A stretch of 64,000 bases of DNA, taken from Theionarchaea archaeon (GTDB lineage Archaea; Methanobacteriota_B; Thermococci; Methanofastidiosales; SZ-28-30). The stretch lies in contig JACVGT010000008.1 in NCBI GenBank assembly GCA_018992685.1, positions 67,257-131,256 of the forward strand, read 5' to 3'. This document shows, piece by piece, positions 17,409 to 27,260 of this stretch (within the stretch, counting starts at the first letter, position 1; each line of letters opens with the position of its first letter). The notes under the pieces were generated by a model. That model saw nothing but the letters and a program-made list of their open reading frames with translations, was not told the origin of the DNA and searched no databases. A program made the translations under genes and the position numbers.

Positions 17409-18428
17409 ATGGCCAAGACGAAGAAAAGGAAACCGTTGGAAAAGAAGCCAGCCACCAACATGTTCCTGGGAGGCGGGCTGAATTTCCTGATTCTGGGAGG
17501 GTTTATTGCTATCACGTACTACACCCTGTACACTCTGATTATGGTGGAAGCATCCCCGAAAGACGTGTCGTACACACTCATTCTGCAGGTCCTCAAGGCA
17601 GTTGGCATTCTCCTGCTTCTCTTCGGTGTGGTTGTTCTGTCATACGCCTTTTTGAAAGAAAGGGGGGAACTGAAAGAGTATGGAGGTGCCCTTCTGGTGT
17701 CTGGAGGGGTCGTGTCCATTCCGGCTGTGGTAGTCTCTTCGTACTATTTCGTGACTGCGCTGGAAGGACAGACCATGACCCCGCAGTCATTTCTGAGCTT
17801 GAACCTGCCCACTCTTTTGACTGATTTCAGTAAAGTGTATGTATTTGTGGCCATCCTGTTCCTGGGTATCTTTTTCTGGGAACGCAGGAGGCAGAGATCC
17901 TGGGCTGCAGTATGCTGTACAGCTGGGGCTGCGATCTGGAGTGCTGCGCTTGTGGTAGCCTTTTATAATACCTATGACATGTACAAGACGTTCATGGAGA
18001 TGTACAGTACCAGCAGGGACCTGATTATTTCTCAGTTTGTGGTTCCAGATCTCCTGAACAATGCATCCCGGCTGCTGACAGTGGTGGGACTGTTGCTGCT
18101 TGGAGCAAGCTATCTCCAAAGACATAACCTGCAGAGATGGGCAGGCAGGTTCTGGACTTTTGGAGGAGCAGTAGGAGTTTTTCATTGGTTCCTGCGACTG
18201 AGCCTGGACTCCAAGATGATACGAAACGAGATGACAGGAGTACGGCAGTCCATCATGGAGCTGACCCCGTACACCACCACGTTCAAGGACATGTCTCTGA
18301 ACATTGAGACGATGAAGGAGTTCTATGCGAAGGTGATGATTCCTACCTATCTGGAGGAATTCATGCTGATCGCTGTGTTTGCAGCTATTACAGCTATCGG
18401 AGTCTACCTGTGGACCAGGAGACGCTGA
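17409..18428 (+). CDS. Multi-pass membrane protein, function unknown
   Basis: A 339-residue protein with a basic N-terminus and about eight hydrophobic helices. The first starts at GGGLNFLILGGFIAITYYTL and the last at FMLIAVFAAITAIGVYLW, ending in a basic WTRRR tail. No catalytic motif is obvious. It begins 11 bases after the gpmI stop, so it is probably co-transcribed, although a functional link is not evident. Confidence 0.7.
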   Translation: MAKTKKRKPLEKKPATNMFLGGGLNFLILGGFIAITYYTLYTLIMVEASPKDVSYTLILQVLKAVGILLLLFGVVVLSYAFLKERGELKEYGGALLVSGGVVSIPAVVVSSYYFVTALEGQTMTPQSFLSLNLPTLLTDFSKVYVFVAILFLGIFFWERRRQRSWAAVCCTAGAAIWSAALVVAFYNTYDMYKTFMEMYSTSRDLIISQFVVPDLLNNASRLLTVVGLLLLGASYLQRHNLQRWAGRFWTFGGAVGVFHWFLRLSLDSKMIRNEMTGVRQSIMELTPYTTTFKDMSLNIETMKEFYAKVMIPTYLEEFMLIAVFAAITAIGVYLWTRRR

Positions 18429-18509
18429 GATTCCTGTGGTGAGTTCTTAGGCGGACTCCTGACACGGTACGTAAGGTCAGATAGAAATCCCGGCAGCTGG
18501 GAGAAGTAA

Positions 18510-19622
18510 CTACTGTTGGGGAACTTTCAGGAATTCCACTGCCAGAAACAGTCCTGCACCCCCCAGGACTGTCAGAGCACCCACAGGATATATCATCCCT
18601 AAAGGAACGAACCCAAATGCGAAGGATCCCACTGTTATCCCCAGATCGAAGGAAGCAGTAAACCAGGCTAGACCGCGTGCCCTGGCTTCATCGTGAACTC
18701 TTTCCACCAGCAGTGCAGTCAGCGAGGGATAGACACTGCTGAACCCCACTCCATACAGGACCCCTGACACCACCAACATCCAGAGACTTCTGGACTCTGA
18801 CAACAGACCCAACGCCACAGAAAGCACTATCATCCCTGGCAGGATGACCTTACGGTGGCCAACCCTGTCAGAAACTTTTCCCAGGGGCAGCCGTACTGCC
18901 ACAGAGGCCAGAGCATATCCTGTATAGTAAAGGCCGAAATCTGGTATTTCTCCCGCAAAAAAGGGAAGAAATGCCACAATAGCTCCAAATGTAATGGTAC
19001 ACAGCATGATGGTCGCAGAAGGAAGATACGTACCTTCCAACGATCCACTCTGGACTTCTCTTGGGTGATCCAATGTCTCTTTCACAGTCAGGCACAGCCC
19101 AAAAGAAATCCCCGAAAGTCCAACAGTGAGAAGGAACATCTCACGAAAGGAGGAGTGATCCAGAACCCACGTGCCTGCTGCCGGAGCTCCTGACAAAGCA
19201 ATCATGGCTGCCATTCCAAAGGCTCCAAAAGCTTCTCCCCTGCGGCCTGTGGGGGACATGTCAGCTATCATGGCTATTGAAGCTGTTGTGAAGGCAGCAA
19301 TTCCTGTACCGTGTAAGATTCTCACCAGAATCAACCCAGTCACACTTGACGCTGGTCCGTACAGGGCTGATGATAGCAGGAACAGGAAGGCACCCACCTG
19401 CAGCATGAGTTTTCTCCCTTTCCTGTCAGTAATTTTCCCAAAATAGGGACGAAACAGGACTGCAGACAGGGTGAGAATACCGATGATGATTCCTGCTTCT
19501 TTCTGGGTTCCTCCGATATGCTGCACATACAGGGGGAGCGTGGGAAGCAGCACGTAAAAACTCGAGAAACAGAGCGATATGGAGACTAACAGGGCCAGAA
19601 AGCTCCTGGTGTAGAGAGACAT
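18510..19622 (-). CDS. MFS transporter
   Basis: A 370-residue major facilitator with about 12 helices. The loop 2-3 motif is GKITDRKGRKLM and its duplicate in the second half is GKVSDRVGHRKVI. YTRSFLALLVSISLCFSSFYVLLPTLP starts helix 1. ATG 19622 is chosen because GGAG lies six bases upstream and TTTAATAC lies further upstream; the extra 30 residues of the longer frame are not family-like. It resembles drug/sugar efflux carriers. Substrate unknown. Confidence 0.85.
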   Translation of the reverse strand: MSLYTRSFLALLVSISLCFSSFYVLLPTLPLYVQHIGGTQKEAGIIIGILTLSAVLFRPYFGKITDRKGRKLMLQVGAFLFLLSSALYGPASSVTGLILVRILHGTGIAAFTTASIAMIADMSPTGRRGEAFGAFGMAAMIALSGAPAAGTWVLDHSSFREMFLLTVGLSGISFGLCLTVKETLDHPREVQSGSLEGTYLPSATIMLCTITFGAIVAFLPFFAGEIPDFGLYYTGYALASVAVRLPLGKVSDRVGHRKVILPGMIVLSVALGLLSESRSLWMLVVSGVLYGVGFSSVYPSLTALLVERVHDEARARGLAWFTASFDLGITVGSFAFGFVPLGMIYPVGALTVLGGAGLFLAVEFLKVPQQ

Positions 19623-19717
19623 TGCCTCTCCTTCGAAACGGGGTATTAAACTGTTTCGGTTGGAAATGACACCTATCTCAAGAGGACAAGACCTCCTCTC
19701 CACATCACACACGAGGG

Positions 19718-20725
19718 TCAGTATATCTGGGGCTCCTCTGAAGCAATGACAAACATGTTATCACCCTCTTCCAGGATATAATCATATCCAGGATTAACCC
19801 GTATGTCAATTGTCGAGTTCCCATCCCCATTCAGTGTTTTCCTTTCAACAGCTGTCAGGATGACGCCTTCTTCTTCTATGAGCCTCTTCAAGGCCTGTGG
19901 AAACGGTTCACCCACGAATCTCTTGGGTACTCGAATCTTGTAGAACTCATGTCCATAGTTATGCGTGACAAGCTCAGAAAACAGACGGGACAACCCATGT
20001 TTCAACGAAGAGTGTACCATCAGGTTCTGGCTGAGACGGCCCAGGCACACAATCTCATCGACACCTGCATGCTTGAGGTGCTTCTCGTTTTCGGCGTTCT
20101 GGAGTTCCACGCAGGTATATACGTTCCGATTCAGTGATTCCACAGCCAGGGCAGTCAGAATCACCTTTGCATCTGGATCGTCCGATTTTTTGTCCAGAGA
20201 GATTATTGCTGTGTTGGCAGTCATGATGCCTGCTCTCTTGAGATCTGTATCTCGGGTGGGATCTCCTTTCACGAATTGAACATCTTCTCTTTCCAAAGGA
20301 TTCTTGTCCAGGTTTGCCAGGACGACAATCTTACGTCTCGTTTTTATATCCTCACTGGTGAGCTCTTCCAAAACCTTGGGAGTGCCGGCCGTCCAGCCAC
20401 ATACAAGGATATGATCTTTGACCTTTACCTGTTTCATGATCTTACCTCCAGACATCCTTCTCTCCACCAGATGGGCAGCGAACCCAGCAAAAAAGAATCC
20501 CAGAAGTACAAAGCCTTCCACAACCAGCAATGTTCCAACGACCCGCCCCACAGCCGTCTCGGGAATGATTTCAAATCCGCTGGATAAGAAGATAATTATC
20601 CACCAGAAGGCTTCCGCCGGAGAATCGAGAACCTCATTGCTTCCTCTTTCAGAGAAATACAGGACAATACTTTCCACTAGAAAAAGAAATACGAATCCAG
20701 CCGCATACTTGTACCGTTCCTTCAT
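19718..20725 (-). CDS. Two-helix K+-channel-like protein with RCK (TrkA-N) domain and atypical filter
   Basis: A 335-residue protein with two membrane helices around a pore loop, then an RCK nucleotide-binding domain (ILVCGWTAGTPKVL) and a TrkA-C-like end. This is the MthK-type layout. The selectivity filter, normally TVGYGD, reads SSGFEI (Ser48-Ile53): the second glycine is Glu52 and the usual Thr-Val are Ser-Ser. Ion selectivity is therefore doubtful. ATG 20725 follows GGAGG by eight bases, with TATA TCTTATAAAG upstream. Confidence 0.85.
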   Translation of the reverse strand: MKERYKYAAGFVFLFLVESIVLYFSERGSNEVLDSPAEAFWWIIIFLSSGFEIIPETAVGRVVGTLLVVEGFVLLGFFFAGFAAHLVERRMSGGKIMKQVKVKDHILVCGWTAGTPKVLEELTSEDIKTRRKIVVLANLDKNPLEREDVQFVKGDPTRDTDLKRAGIMTANTAIISLDKKSDDPDAKVILTALAVESLNRNVYTCVELQNAENEKHLKHAGVDEIVCLGRLSQNLMVHSSLKHGLSRLFSELVTHNYGHEFYKIRVPKRFVGEPFPQALKRLIEEEGVILTAVERKTLNGDGNSTIDIRVNPGYDYILEEGDNMFVIASEEPQIY

Positions 20726-20854
20726 TTGCCCATCCTCCTTCTGTATCCTCGTCAATGTATGCGTCAGTCTTTATAAGACTTTCCATTTTACCAGGAGGGT
20801 GCCCTGAAAGAGAGCAGAAAGATAACCTTTTAAACCATTGTGGAAACCAGTACC

Positions 20855-21040
20855 ATGAGTGTTTCAGTGACCCCCGAACGCTGTTCTGGGTGTGGATTCT
20901 GCTCCATTGCGTGTCCTCAGGGAGTGTTTGAGATGAAAGAGGGAAGATCCCATGTCGTCCGTGAGGAAGAATGTCTGGAGTGCCACTTATGTGAAGTGAG
21001 CTGTGAGAATGAAGCAATCACGGTGAAGGATTCAGGGTGA
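20855..21040 (+). CDS. 2[4Fe-4S] ferredoxin
   Basis: A 61-residue ferredoxin with two cluster motifs, CSGCGFCSIACP and CLECHLCEVSC, a small soluble electron carrier. TATA CTTTTAAAC 20-28 bases before ATG 20855 fits a leaderless mRNA; the upstream in-frame ATG at 20840 would fall before the transcription start. It is monocistronic and convergent with the metallo-hydrolase gene. Confidence 0.9.
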   Translation: MSVSVTPERCSGCGFCSIACPQGVFEMKEGRSHVVREEECLECHLCEVSCENEAITVKDSG

Positions 21041-21055
21041 GAGAGCCGGTGCAGG

Positions 21056-21748
21056 CTACAGCGTGAGCTGCTCATTATCATGCGAGAAAATGTGGACACC
21101 TTCAATTTGTTTCAGCCGGTCCAGGGAATTGAGAGCGTCTACTGGATTGAACAGGATGCCAACGATATTTCTCTTTTCCAGGTTTTCTCTGAGAGGTGCA
21201 GTATCTCCACAGTAAATATAGTCACATGCCCCGTGTACCACCACTGACTGATGTCCCGGGGTATGTCCGGGAGTCACGATAATGTCTACATCTTCTGAAA
21301 AAGTGTAATCCCCCTTGAGTGTGATGAAGTCCAGTCCCTCCAGGAACTCTTCGATGTAAGCTCCTCTTTGGAACCTGTGGGGGTTATGTGCATACTGCAA
21401 TTCCTGTTCCTGGACATAGGTCTTTGCGTTTGAGAACAGTCGATTGTTCCCTGCATGATCCATGTGCAAATGTGTGTTAATCACAGCGGTAACCTCTTCA
21501 GGAGCAATACCTCGTTGCGCCAGGCTGGACGTGAGCGTCTGTTCTCTTTCAATTGTGTAGAACTTCTGGTAGGATTCAGGGAGGTCTCCCATACCGCTGT
21601 CCACCAGGACAACCTCATCTTCCGTCTTGATCAGTAATGGCTTCAGTGCTGCCTTGTACAGGTTCCCGTAGTATGACGCTTTCCCGTAAACGAGAAACCC
21701 CATATCCAGGAAAAAGAAGCCATCTGACAGCAGAGCGACTTCAACCAT
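21056..21748 (-). CDS. Metallo-beta-lactamase-fold hydrolase (lactonase-like)
   Basis: A 230-residue MBL-fold hydrolase. HLHMDHAG (His93, His95, Asp97, His98) binds the dinuclear metal centre, with further ligands in TPGHTPGH and YCGDTA and a final histidine in HIFSHD. The layout resembles N-acyl-homoserine lactonases, but substrate is not assignable. ATG 21748 is four bases after the adenosyltransferase stop, with GGTGA just upstream; a TTG at 21763 is less likely. The operon partner does not suggest a substrate. Confidence 0.82.
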   Translation of the reverse strand: MVEVALLSDGFFFLDMGFLVYGKASYYGNLYKAALKPLLIKTEDEVVLVDSGMGDLPESYQKFYTIEREQTLTSSLAQRGIAPEEVTAVINTHLHMDHAGNNRLFSNAKTYVQEQELQYAHNPHRFQRGAYIEEFLEGLDFITLKGDYTFSEDVDIIVTPGHTPGHQSVVVHGACDYIYCGDTAPLRENLEKRNIVGILFNPVDALNSLDRLKQIEGVHIFSHDNEQLTL

Positions 21749-21752
21749 GGAA

Positions 21753-22274
21753 TCACCATTCAATGCCCTTCCGGGCTTTCAGACCTTTCATGTATGGGTG
21801 CTTGATATCAAGAACTTCAGTCACATAATCGGCAATCTTCACAATATCAGGGGGGCAACTTCTTCCGGTGAGAACCAATTCCACAGGTTCAAGTTTCTCC
21901 TTAATCAACGTGATGACACGGTCACGAGAAACGAGCCTGAAATCCATGGCGACATTGATTTCATCCAGGATAACCATGTCATACTGCCCCGCGGAGATGA
22001 CGGCTTCAGCATGTTCAAGTCCTTCCTGTGCCAGTCTGATATCCTCGGGATCTGGGTTCTCCTTAGATACGAAATCTGGTCTCCCCACCTGCTTGATTTC
22101 GAAATTAGGTATCAATTTTGCTGTTTCGAGTTCCCCGTAGTTTATCCTGCCCTTCATGAACTGGATCATATACACCTTCAATCCATGGCCTGCAGCCCTC
22201 ATGGCCAGTCCCAGGGCTGCTGTGGTTTTTCCTTTCCCATTTCCAGTGTAGACATGGACCAATCCCTTTTCCAT
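21753..22274 (-). CDS. cobO: Cob(I)alamin adenosyltransferase (CobA/CobO type)
   Basis: A 173-residue ATP:corrinoid adenosyltransferase that adds the 5'-deoxyadenosyl group during adenosylcobalamin synthesis or salvage. P-loop GNGKGKTT at residues 11-18, MIQFMKG, ILDEINVAMDF and VLTGRSCPPDI are family signatures. ATG 22274 is preferred over 22373 because TATA TTTTATTC lies about 25 bases upstream and 170-180 residues is the usual length. No other cobamide gene is in the window. Confidence 0.92.
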   Translation of the reverse strand: MEKGLVHVYTGNGKGKTTAALGLAMRAAGHGLKVYMIQFMKGRINYGELETAKLIPNFEIKQVGRPDFVSKENPDPEDIRLAQEGLEHAEAVISAGQYDMVILDEINVAMDFRLVSRDRVITLIKEKLEPVELVLTGRSCPPDIVKIADYVTEVLDIKHPYMKGLKARKGIEW

Positions 22275-22401
22275 GAGCTTCCTCTTCCATACTGAATAAA
22301 AGGTTTTCCGTGGTGACGAAGCAGGATCAGAGGAGACTCTCATCAACCATAGAAGTCCTCCCGAGGTGAACACTTATAAATTCCTGAGGAAAGACAGCAT
22401 C

Positions 22402-22692
22402 ATGAGAAAACAAGTTGTATGGCTGGCAAACATTGACTCGTCCCGGAGCCGGTCAGAGGGGAGAAAAATCTCTACAGGACTGGCGGTGAAGGATCCGACC
22501 CTCTCTGAGATGCAGAAGGCAGCAGAACATCTCAATATGAAGCCCGACGTAGAGGAGACCCAGTATCCCAAAGACCAGGGACAGGAGGCGCGAACCCCAG
22601 GAAGAATCCTCCTGGAAAAACAGCATGCAAAGCACAAGACCCTCAAATTACTCTGTGATGAAATTCGTCGAATCCGCCAGGCCAAGGAGTAG
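22402..22692 (+). CDS. srp19: Signal recognition particle 19 kDa protein
   Basis: A 96-residue SRP19, which binds SRP RNA and promotes SRP54 assembly. The hallmark is WLANIDSSRSRSEGRKIS followed by a proline-containing helix region and a basic tail. TATA ACTTATAAAT 20-29 bases before ATG 22402 implies a leaderless transcript. It is divergent from cobO and convergent with the next gene, nine bases away. Confidence 0.88.
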   Translation: MRKQVVWLANIDSSRSRSEGRKISTGLAVKDPTLSEMQKAAEHLNMKPDVEETQYPKDQGQEARTPGRILLEKQHAKHKTLKLLCDEIRRIRQAKE

Positions 22693-22700
22693 TGGCACAA

Positions 22701-24188
22701 TCAGTGCGCGAGCCGAGATGGTGGTGGCTCTGGATATGGGGGCTGTGACCGTCTCCACATGAACAACACGACGATAATGAAGGAAGTGGCTATGACGATG
22801 GCTGCCAGAATAGCACGATTTCTCTCCGACGACTTTCGTTCATCACTCTGTTCCTTTTGATATTCCTGGATACCTGCCAGAAGATCGTCGCATGCGTCTA
22901 CTTTTTCAGGTATCTCAAGCGTTTCGAACAGTGATCGGGCCTCTCTCGTCTTCTCTATGGCCTGCGCGAATTTTCTCTGGTCCACCAGGGTCTGTGCTTC
23001 CTCCAGGAGAAGGTTGGCCTGTCTCACCATGGCCAGGGTATCCCCACATTCGGCGAGCAGTCCCAGACATTCCTCAGTTTTCCCCGTGTTCTCAATGGCC
23101 TCGAAGACACTCACTGCTTCCTCAAGCAGCATTGCTGCTGTCTCGCAATCAGAAGATTCGAGATAGATCTTTGCCTCCTGTAAGAGAAGATCTGCTTCCA
23201 GGCCCCGGTTTGCCTTGACGATGAGGACAGAAATCGCCCGTGCCTTGCCGTACTCCTCAACCAGCATGGCAATGTCACGGGTTCCTTCCAGAACCTGCAA
23301 AGCGTCCTGATAGCTCCCTTCCTGAATGAGGGCTTCTGCCTGGCTGATGCGCTCTGATATCATGGTCTTCTTGGTTTTTTGAGACAGCCACCCCACTGCG
23401 TTGAGGGCCAGCCGCTTGTTGTCCAGGTAGTCAAGAGGATTCCTGGTCCAGGGGGCACCCGCAGCAGATAACCCTCTAAATAAACTCGTATCTCCAATTG
23501 CCACTACTCTTCCCTCACCTGACTCACAGTACGCCAGGAGGACGAGATCTTTCCCTTTTTTTTCCAGACTAGGTTCATACGAGCCTCCCCCATACCCGTA
23601 CAGTTCAGAAAGTCTATCTCCATAGGTCTGCTCTCCGCCCCATGCAAGAGGACGGGCTCTCCGAGACACCTCGAGAGAACACCCGGATACCAGAAAAATC
23701 CTCCTGACATTACTGGTCACAGGATGCGCAGCAAAATTCTGGATAATGGGGATTTCTGGATATGCTTTGTCAAGACTGAGGTTACTTTCCGGATCAATCA
23801 CCACATCTCTCTGGAATTCTATTCCATACACGGAGGTGAGCGTATTGAGGTCTTCTACATTCTCTGACGTCATGACTCCACTTTCTCCCATGACGAAAAG
23901 TCCCCCTCCATTCTCCACAAAGAGCCGGATAGCATTGAATTCTTCTTCTGTAAGAGAAACTGTCGGAACAGCTAATATCAAAATATCATATGGATCAAGA
24001 TACAGAATACTCTGAGTAAATTCAACATCATAATAGTTAATTTCAAGTTCTCTGGCCAGCTCTCCGAGAATAAGACTGATATCCAGAGAACTGTGTCCGA
24101 TATCAATGAGGATTTTTCCCTGGATTTCCTCTTGCTGGACCTGGGCTGCAAAGACAGCTAGAACAATAATAAAGATGTGCACCTTCAT
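22701..24188 (-). CDS. Secreted, membrane-anchored protein with GATase/GldG-like and TPR-like regions
   Basis: A 495-residue exported protein. A signal peptide (MKVHIFIIVLAVFAAQ) is followed by a region of about 230 residues like the class I glutamine-amidotransferase-fold domain found in GldG/DUF4350-type proteins (YDILILAVP, FVENGGGLFVMGES, GRVVAIGDTSLF). Residues 270-445 are helical repeats of TPR type (AEALIQEGSYQDALQVL and related units), then a C-terminal membrane helix (AILAAIVIATSFIIVVLFMW). The bulk should lie outside the cell. ATG 24188 follows TATA CCTTTAAATAAT by about 35 bases. Function unknown. Confidence 0.75.
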   Translation of the reverse strand: MKVHIFIIVLAVFAAQVQQEEIQGKILIDIGHSSLDISLILGELARELEINYYDVEFTQSILYLDPYDILILAVPTVSLTEEEFNAIRLFVENGGGLFVMGESGVMTSENVEDLNTLTSVYGIEFQRDVVIDPESNLSLDKAYPEIPIIQNFAAHPVTSNVRRIFLVSGCSLEVSRRARPLAWGGEQTYGDRLSELYGYGGGSYEPSLEKKGKDLVLLAYCESGEGRVVAIGDTSLFRGLSAAGAPWTRNPLDYLDNKRLALNAVGWLSQKTKKTMISERISQAEALIQEGSYQDALQVLEGTRDIAMLVEEYGKARAISVLIVKANRGLEADLLLQEAKIYLESSDCETAAMLLEEAVSVFEAIENTGKTEECLGLLAECGDTLAMVRQANLLLEEAQTLVDQRKFAQAIEKTREARSLFETLEIPEKVDACDDLLAGIQEYQKEQSDERKSSERNRAILAAIVIATSFIIVVLFMWRRSQPPYPEPPPSRLAH

Positions 24189-24515
24189 GTTAACCCTCAC
24201 GCCTGTAGGCACCTGAAATTATTTAAAGGTTTCCGTGAGGAAGAGAAGAACTTGGAAGATAATTCTTCTCAAAATCCCTTTCGATTCGAAGCCAGTATTC
24301 ATGTTTTCCTGTAATGACATGGATTGACTGGCTCTTTTTCCAATTGGTCGAGCATCTTATTGAAGCTGGAGTATTTGTCCAGGGCGGGGTCGTCGACAGC
24401 AATCCAATATGAAAGAGCGTGGATGACTCAGGAGTTTGATATTCTTCCTGTCACATGGCACCAAAGCCGAGATTCAAAACGGTATATTTAAATAGATTCA
24501 ATCAATCGAAAAACA
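24189..24515. other. Intergenic region at the left edge of the A+T-rich island
   Basis: Two divergent promoters are recognisable: TTTAAATAAT (about 24219-24231, minus strand) and TATATTTAAATAG (24481-24493, plus strand). The middle shows no supportable gene, RNA or strong repeat. Confidence 0.5.
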
Positions 24516-27056
24516 ATGAGATCTGGTGGAGCGCAATGGATTCCTATGTGGGGTGAACACAAATTCCTCCTGAAGAAATACACATTTCTGGGAATCGTTC
24601 CGACCTCACTGGGAATTTTCACCTATTGGAAATGCAGATATCTTTCTCCTTATCAGACAGACATCTCTGCTTTCTTATCCCTTCTCTTACCCTTTTTTGT
24701 CATTTTCTTTTTCTCTTACGGTGTCAAAAGAAAACTTGGTTACTTAGATCATGACTATCTATATCTCGTCAGCGCCGCACCGTTTTTGCTGGCCATCATT
24801 GATCTCCTATGGACAGGACAGCAGGGAGAGAGAAGCTCTGTTCTCTTGTATATTTTCTCCAGGTTTGCGCCTGCAATGCATGTTGAGAGTATCAGGTATC
24901 TTCTGAGCGCGATTTCTCAGAGCCTGGCCGCATTATTCGGAATTGTGTTTTCTCTGACTTTTGTGTGTGCACAACTGTACATTCAGCTGTACGAACCCAC
25001 CTACACTGGGCACATGTTCAGGAGGCCATCCACCATTTTGCTTGTAGCAGTTTATGTTTTTTTCATTCTGTACAATCTACTTCTCTTGAAGAAGATATCT
25101 ACTGATACTGGATATAGCAATTTCCAATTGTATTCTCCTCAATTTGAGAGATATATTGTCATAAGCTTTTTCGGAACACTCTTATGCTCCACCTTGTTGA
25201 TTCCCTACCTCATATCAATCAATGCAGAGTTGAATCCTAGAATCGTGACAAAAACTATACTCAGCGAAGCAAAAGATGGGAGTGACAATGTCAAGAAGAA
25301 AGCAGTCGAAAGAATAACACTGAACATGAAATATTGGTATCTGAAGAGAAAAAATCTGTTTGCTTCTGCCAAAGTGAGTCTAGATTGCTTCTTAATTGAC
25401 ATAAGGGAAAAAGTAAGAAAGGAAACTCTTGAAGAGATAAAGACTAGGATAGAATCTTTTGACGACATAATAGATGAAGATCCCGAGCTTGTATCTTTGC
25501 TGGTAGAGGAGTATTCAGAATTCATAAGAGGATCAACAGAGAGAAATGACAAAGCTAAGATTCTGAGAGGCCTTGATTTCTGCAAATGTTATATGTTAAA
25601 ACTCAGATCAGAGAAATTCACAAAACCCAGCATAAGCAACTGGAAACTCATTGCGGGCAGCCTCGATCAGCTTCTTCATATAGGATCTGCTGATCTTCCA
25701 CCTGAGCAAGCAAGGGCTATGGGACCTTCAAATCCATTTACTGTAGAAGATGCCCAACTAAAAACAGAAACGAGTAATGAGAATCTCTTTGATGTTTGCC
25801 TGGTTACAACTCTGGAAAGACTTGGAATCCTTTATTGGAAACTCAAGGAATTCGGAAATGCAGAACAATGCTACTTGGAAGCTGTCCGTGTATACAGTAA
25901 CTTGAGGAGAGGGAATCTTGGCATAGCGAGAATGTGGGGCCATCTTGGAAATCTCTATAGCAGTCAGATTAATACCGATATTGCAGAAGAATCCTGTTCT
26001 AGGATTGAGAAATTCGAAGAATACTATCTTAAAGCTGAGGAGTATTATATCAGAGCCGAAAGAATCTGCAACAAATTCGTTAAATATAGTCCTGAAGTAA
26101 AACTACTTCTTGCGGGGATACGCTATGATCTGGGAAACCTGTACTGCAAATGGAAGAAGCTCAAGGAGGGAGAGAACTGCTTGGTAGGAGCCTTGGATAT
26201 CTATAGATCAGTCGAAGAAGATCCTAGCATTAGATCTGACAAATTCATTACATTGTATAAACTAGGAAACCTTTACTGGAACAACAAAGAGTATGAAAAA
26301 GCAGTAGAATGCCATAAAGAAGCTTTGGAAACCATCACGGCAGAGGGCGATTTGGACACAGAACTCGATCTATTCGAGATCCACAGTAATCTCGCACTTT
26401 ATTACGAAGAGTCATCACATCATTCTGAAGCGATAGATCACTATGTCAAGGCTCTTGAAATCTCTAAGAGACTAGTCAAGAGAGATCGCAAGACTTATGA
26501 ACCATATCTAGCCACAACACTCAATGACCTTGGAAAAGCATACCGTAGATCTGAGAAGTTCAAAGAGGCGAGAGAATGCTATGGAAGGGCTTTCGGAATT
26601 CGAAAGAAACTGGCCAAGAAGAGGCCTGAATTTGAATCAGATGCTGCCACAACACTTATATCTCTGGGAGGTCTTCACAGCGACCTGAGAGAATACAGGA
26701 AAGCAGAGAAATGTTTCAAAGGAGCATTGAAGATCTACAAGAACCTACTCACTGAGGACAGCAGGTTTAAAATAGATGTAGCCCTGGCATTCTACAATTT
26801 GGGTCTCGTCTACAGGGATGAAAGGAACAACATTGAAGCAGAAGAGTACTTTGTTCACGCACTGAATGTGCTAGCAGAACTTGATCAAAAAGTTCATAGA
26901 ATTAGCTCAATTACTACGAAAACACTTATTGAGCTTGGAAAACTCTCTCTATATTCTGGAAATCTAGAGAAAGCCAAAAAATATTCTGATAGAGCTTCGA
27001 AATCTTATCACACATCAGACAACGAAGTGAAGTCTCCTTCCGAAGACTGTTCTTGA
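24516..27056 (+). CDS. Membrane protein with N-terminal DUF2254-like helices and C-terminal TPR array
   Basis: An 846-residue protein. About six membrane helices occupy residues 20-230; AALFGIVFSLTFVCAQLYIQL resembles the membrane part of DUF2254. A charged helical linker follows, then a tetratricopeptide array from about residue 430 to 830 with kinesin-light-chain-like units (ALETITAEG, HSNLALYYEESSHHSEAIDHY, ATTLNDLGKAYRRSEKFKEAR). TATA TATATTTAAATAG lies 23-35 bases before ATG 24516, so it is probably leaderless. It is clearly A+T-richer than genes to the left. Likely a membrane-anchored scaffold or sensor, but that is inference. Confidence 0.75.
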   Translation: MRSGGAQWIPMWGEHKFLLKKYTFLGIVPTSLGIFTYWKCRYLSPYQTDISAFLSLLLPFFVIFFFSYGVKRKLGYLDHDYLYLVSAAPFLLAIIDLLWTGQQGERSSVLLYIFSRFAPAMHVESIRYLLSAISQSLAALFGIVFSLTFVCAQLYIQLYEPTYTGHMFRRPSTILLVAVYVFFILYNLLLLKKISTDTGYSNFQLYSPQFERYIVISFFGTLLCSTLLIPYLISINAELNPRIVTKTILSEAKDGSDNVKKKAVERITLNMKYWYLKRKNLFASAKVSLDCFLIDIREKVRKETLEEIKTRIESFDDIIDEDPELVSLLVEEYSEFIRGSTERNDKAKILRGLDFCKCYMLKLRSEKFTKPSISNWKLIAGSLDQLLHIGSADLPPEQARAMGPSNPFTVEDAQLKTETSNENLFDVCLVTTLERLGILYWKLKEFGNAEQCYLEAVRVYSNLRRGNLGIARMWGHLGNLYSSQINTDIAEESCSRIEKFEEYYLKAEEYYIRAERICNKFVKYSPEVKLLLAGIRYDLGNLYCKWKKLKEGENCLVGALDIYRSVEEDPSIRSDKFITLYKLGNLYWNNKEYEKAVECHKEALETITAEGDLDTELDLFEIHSNLALYYEESSHHSEAIDHYVKALEISKRLVKRDRKTYEPYLATTLNDLGKAYRRSEKFKEARECYGRAFGIRKKLAKKRPEFESDAATTLISLGGLHSDLREYRKAEKCFKGALKIYKNLLTEDSRFKIDVALAFYNLGLVYRDERNNIEAEEYFVHALNVLAELDQKVHRISSITTKTLIELGKLSLYSGNLEKAKKYSDRASKSYHTSDNEVKSPSEDCS

Positions 27057-27260
27057 TTCAAAGATGTTATTCTTCTTTTCATCCTTATATAACTTTCTCA
27101 CTGTATTGATGACAATAGATTATTAAAAAGAGGGAAAGGTATAATTAAATTCCAAAAAAAAGATTCTAATAAAGAAAAAAGAAAAGAATAGAGAGATGCC
27201 ATTTCTATCCCAAAATAGGTCAGCGCTCCACAGATCCGTCATCTCGAGAGAAAAAACAGG

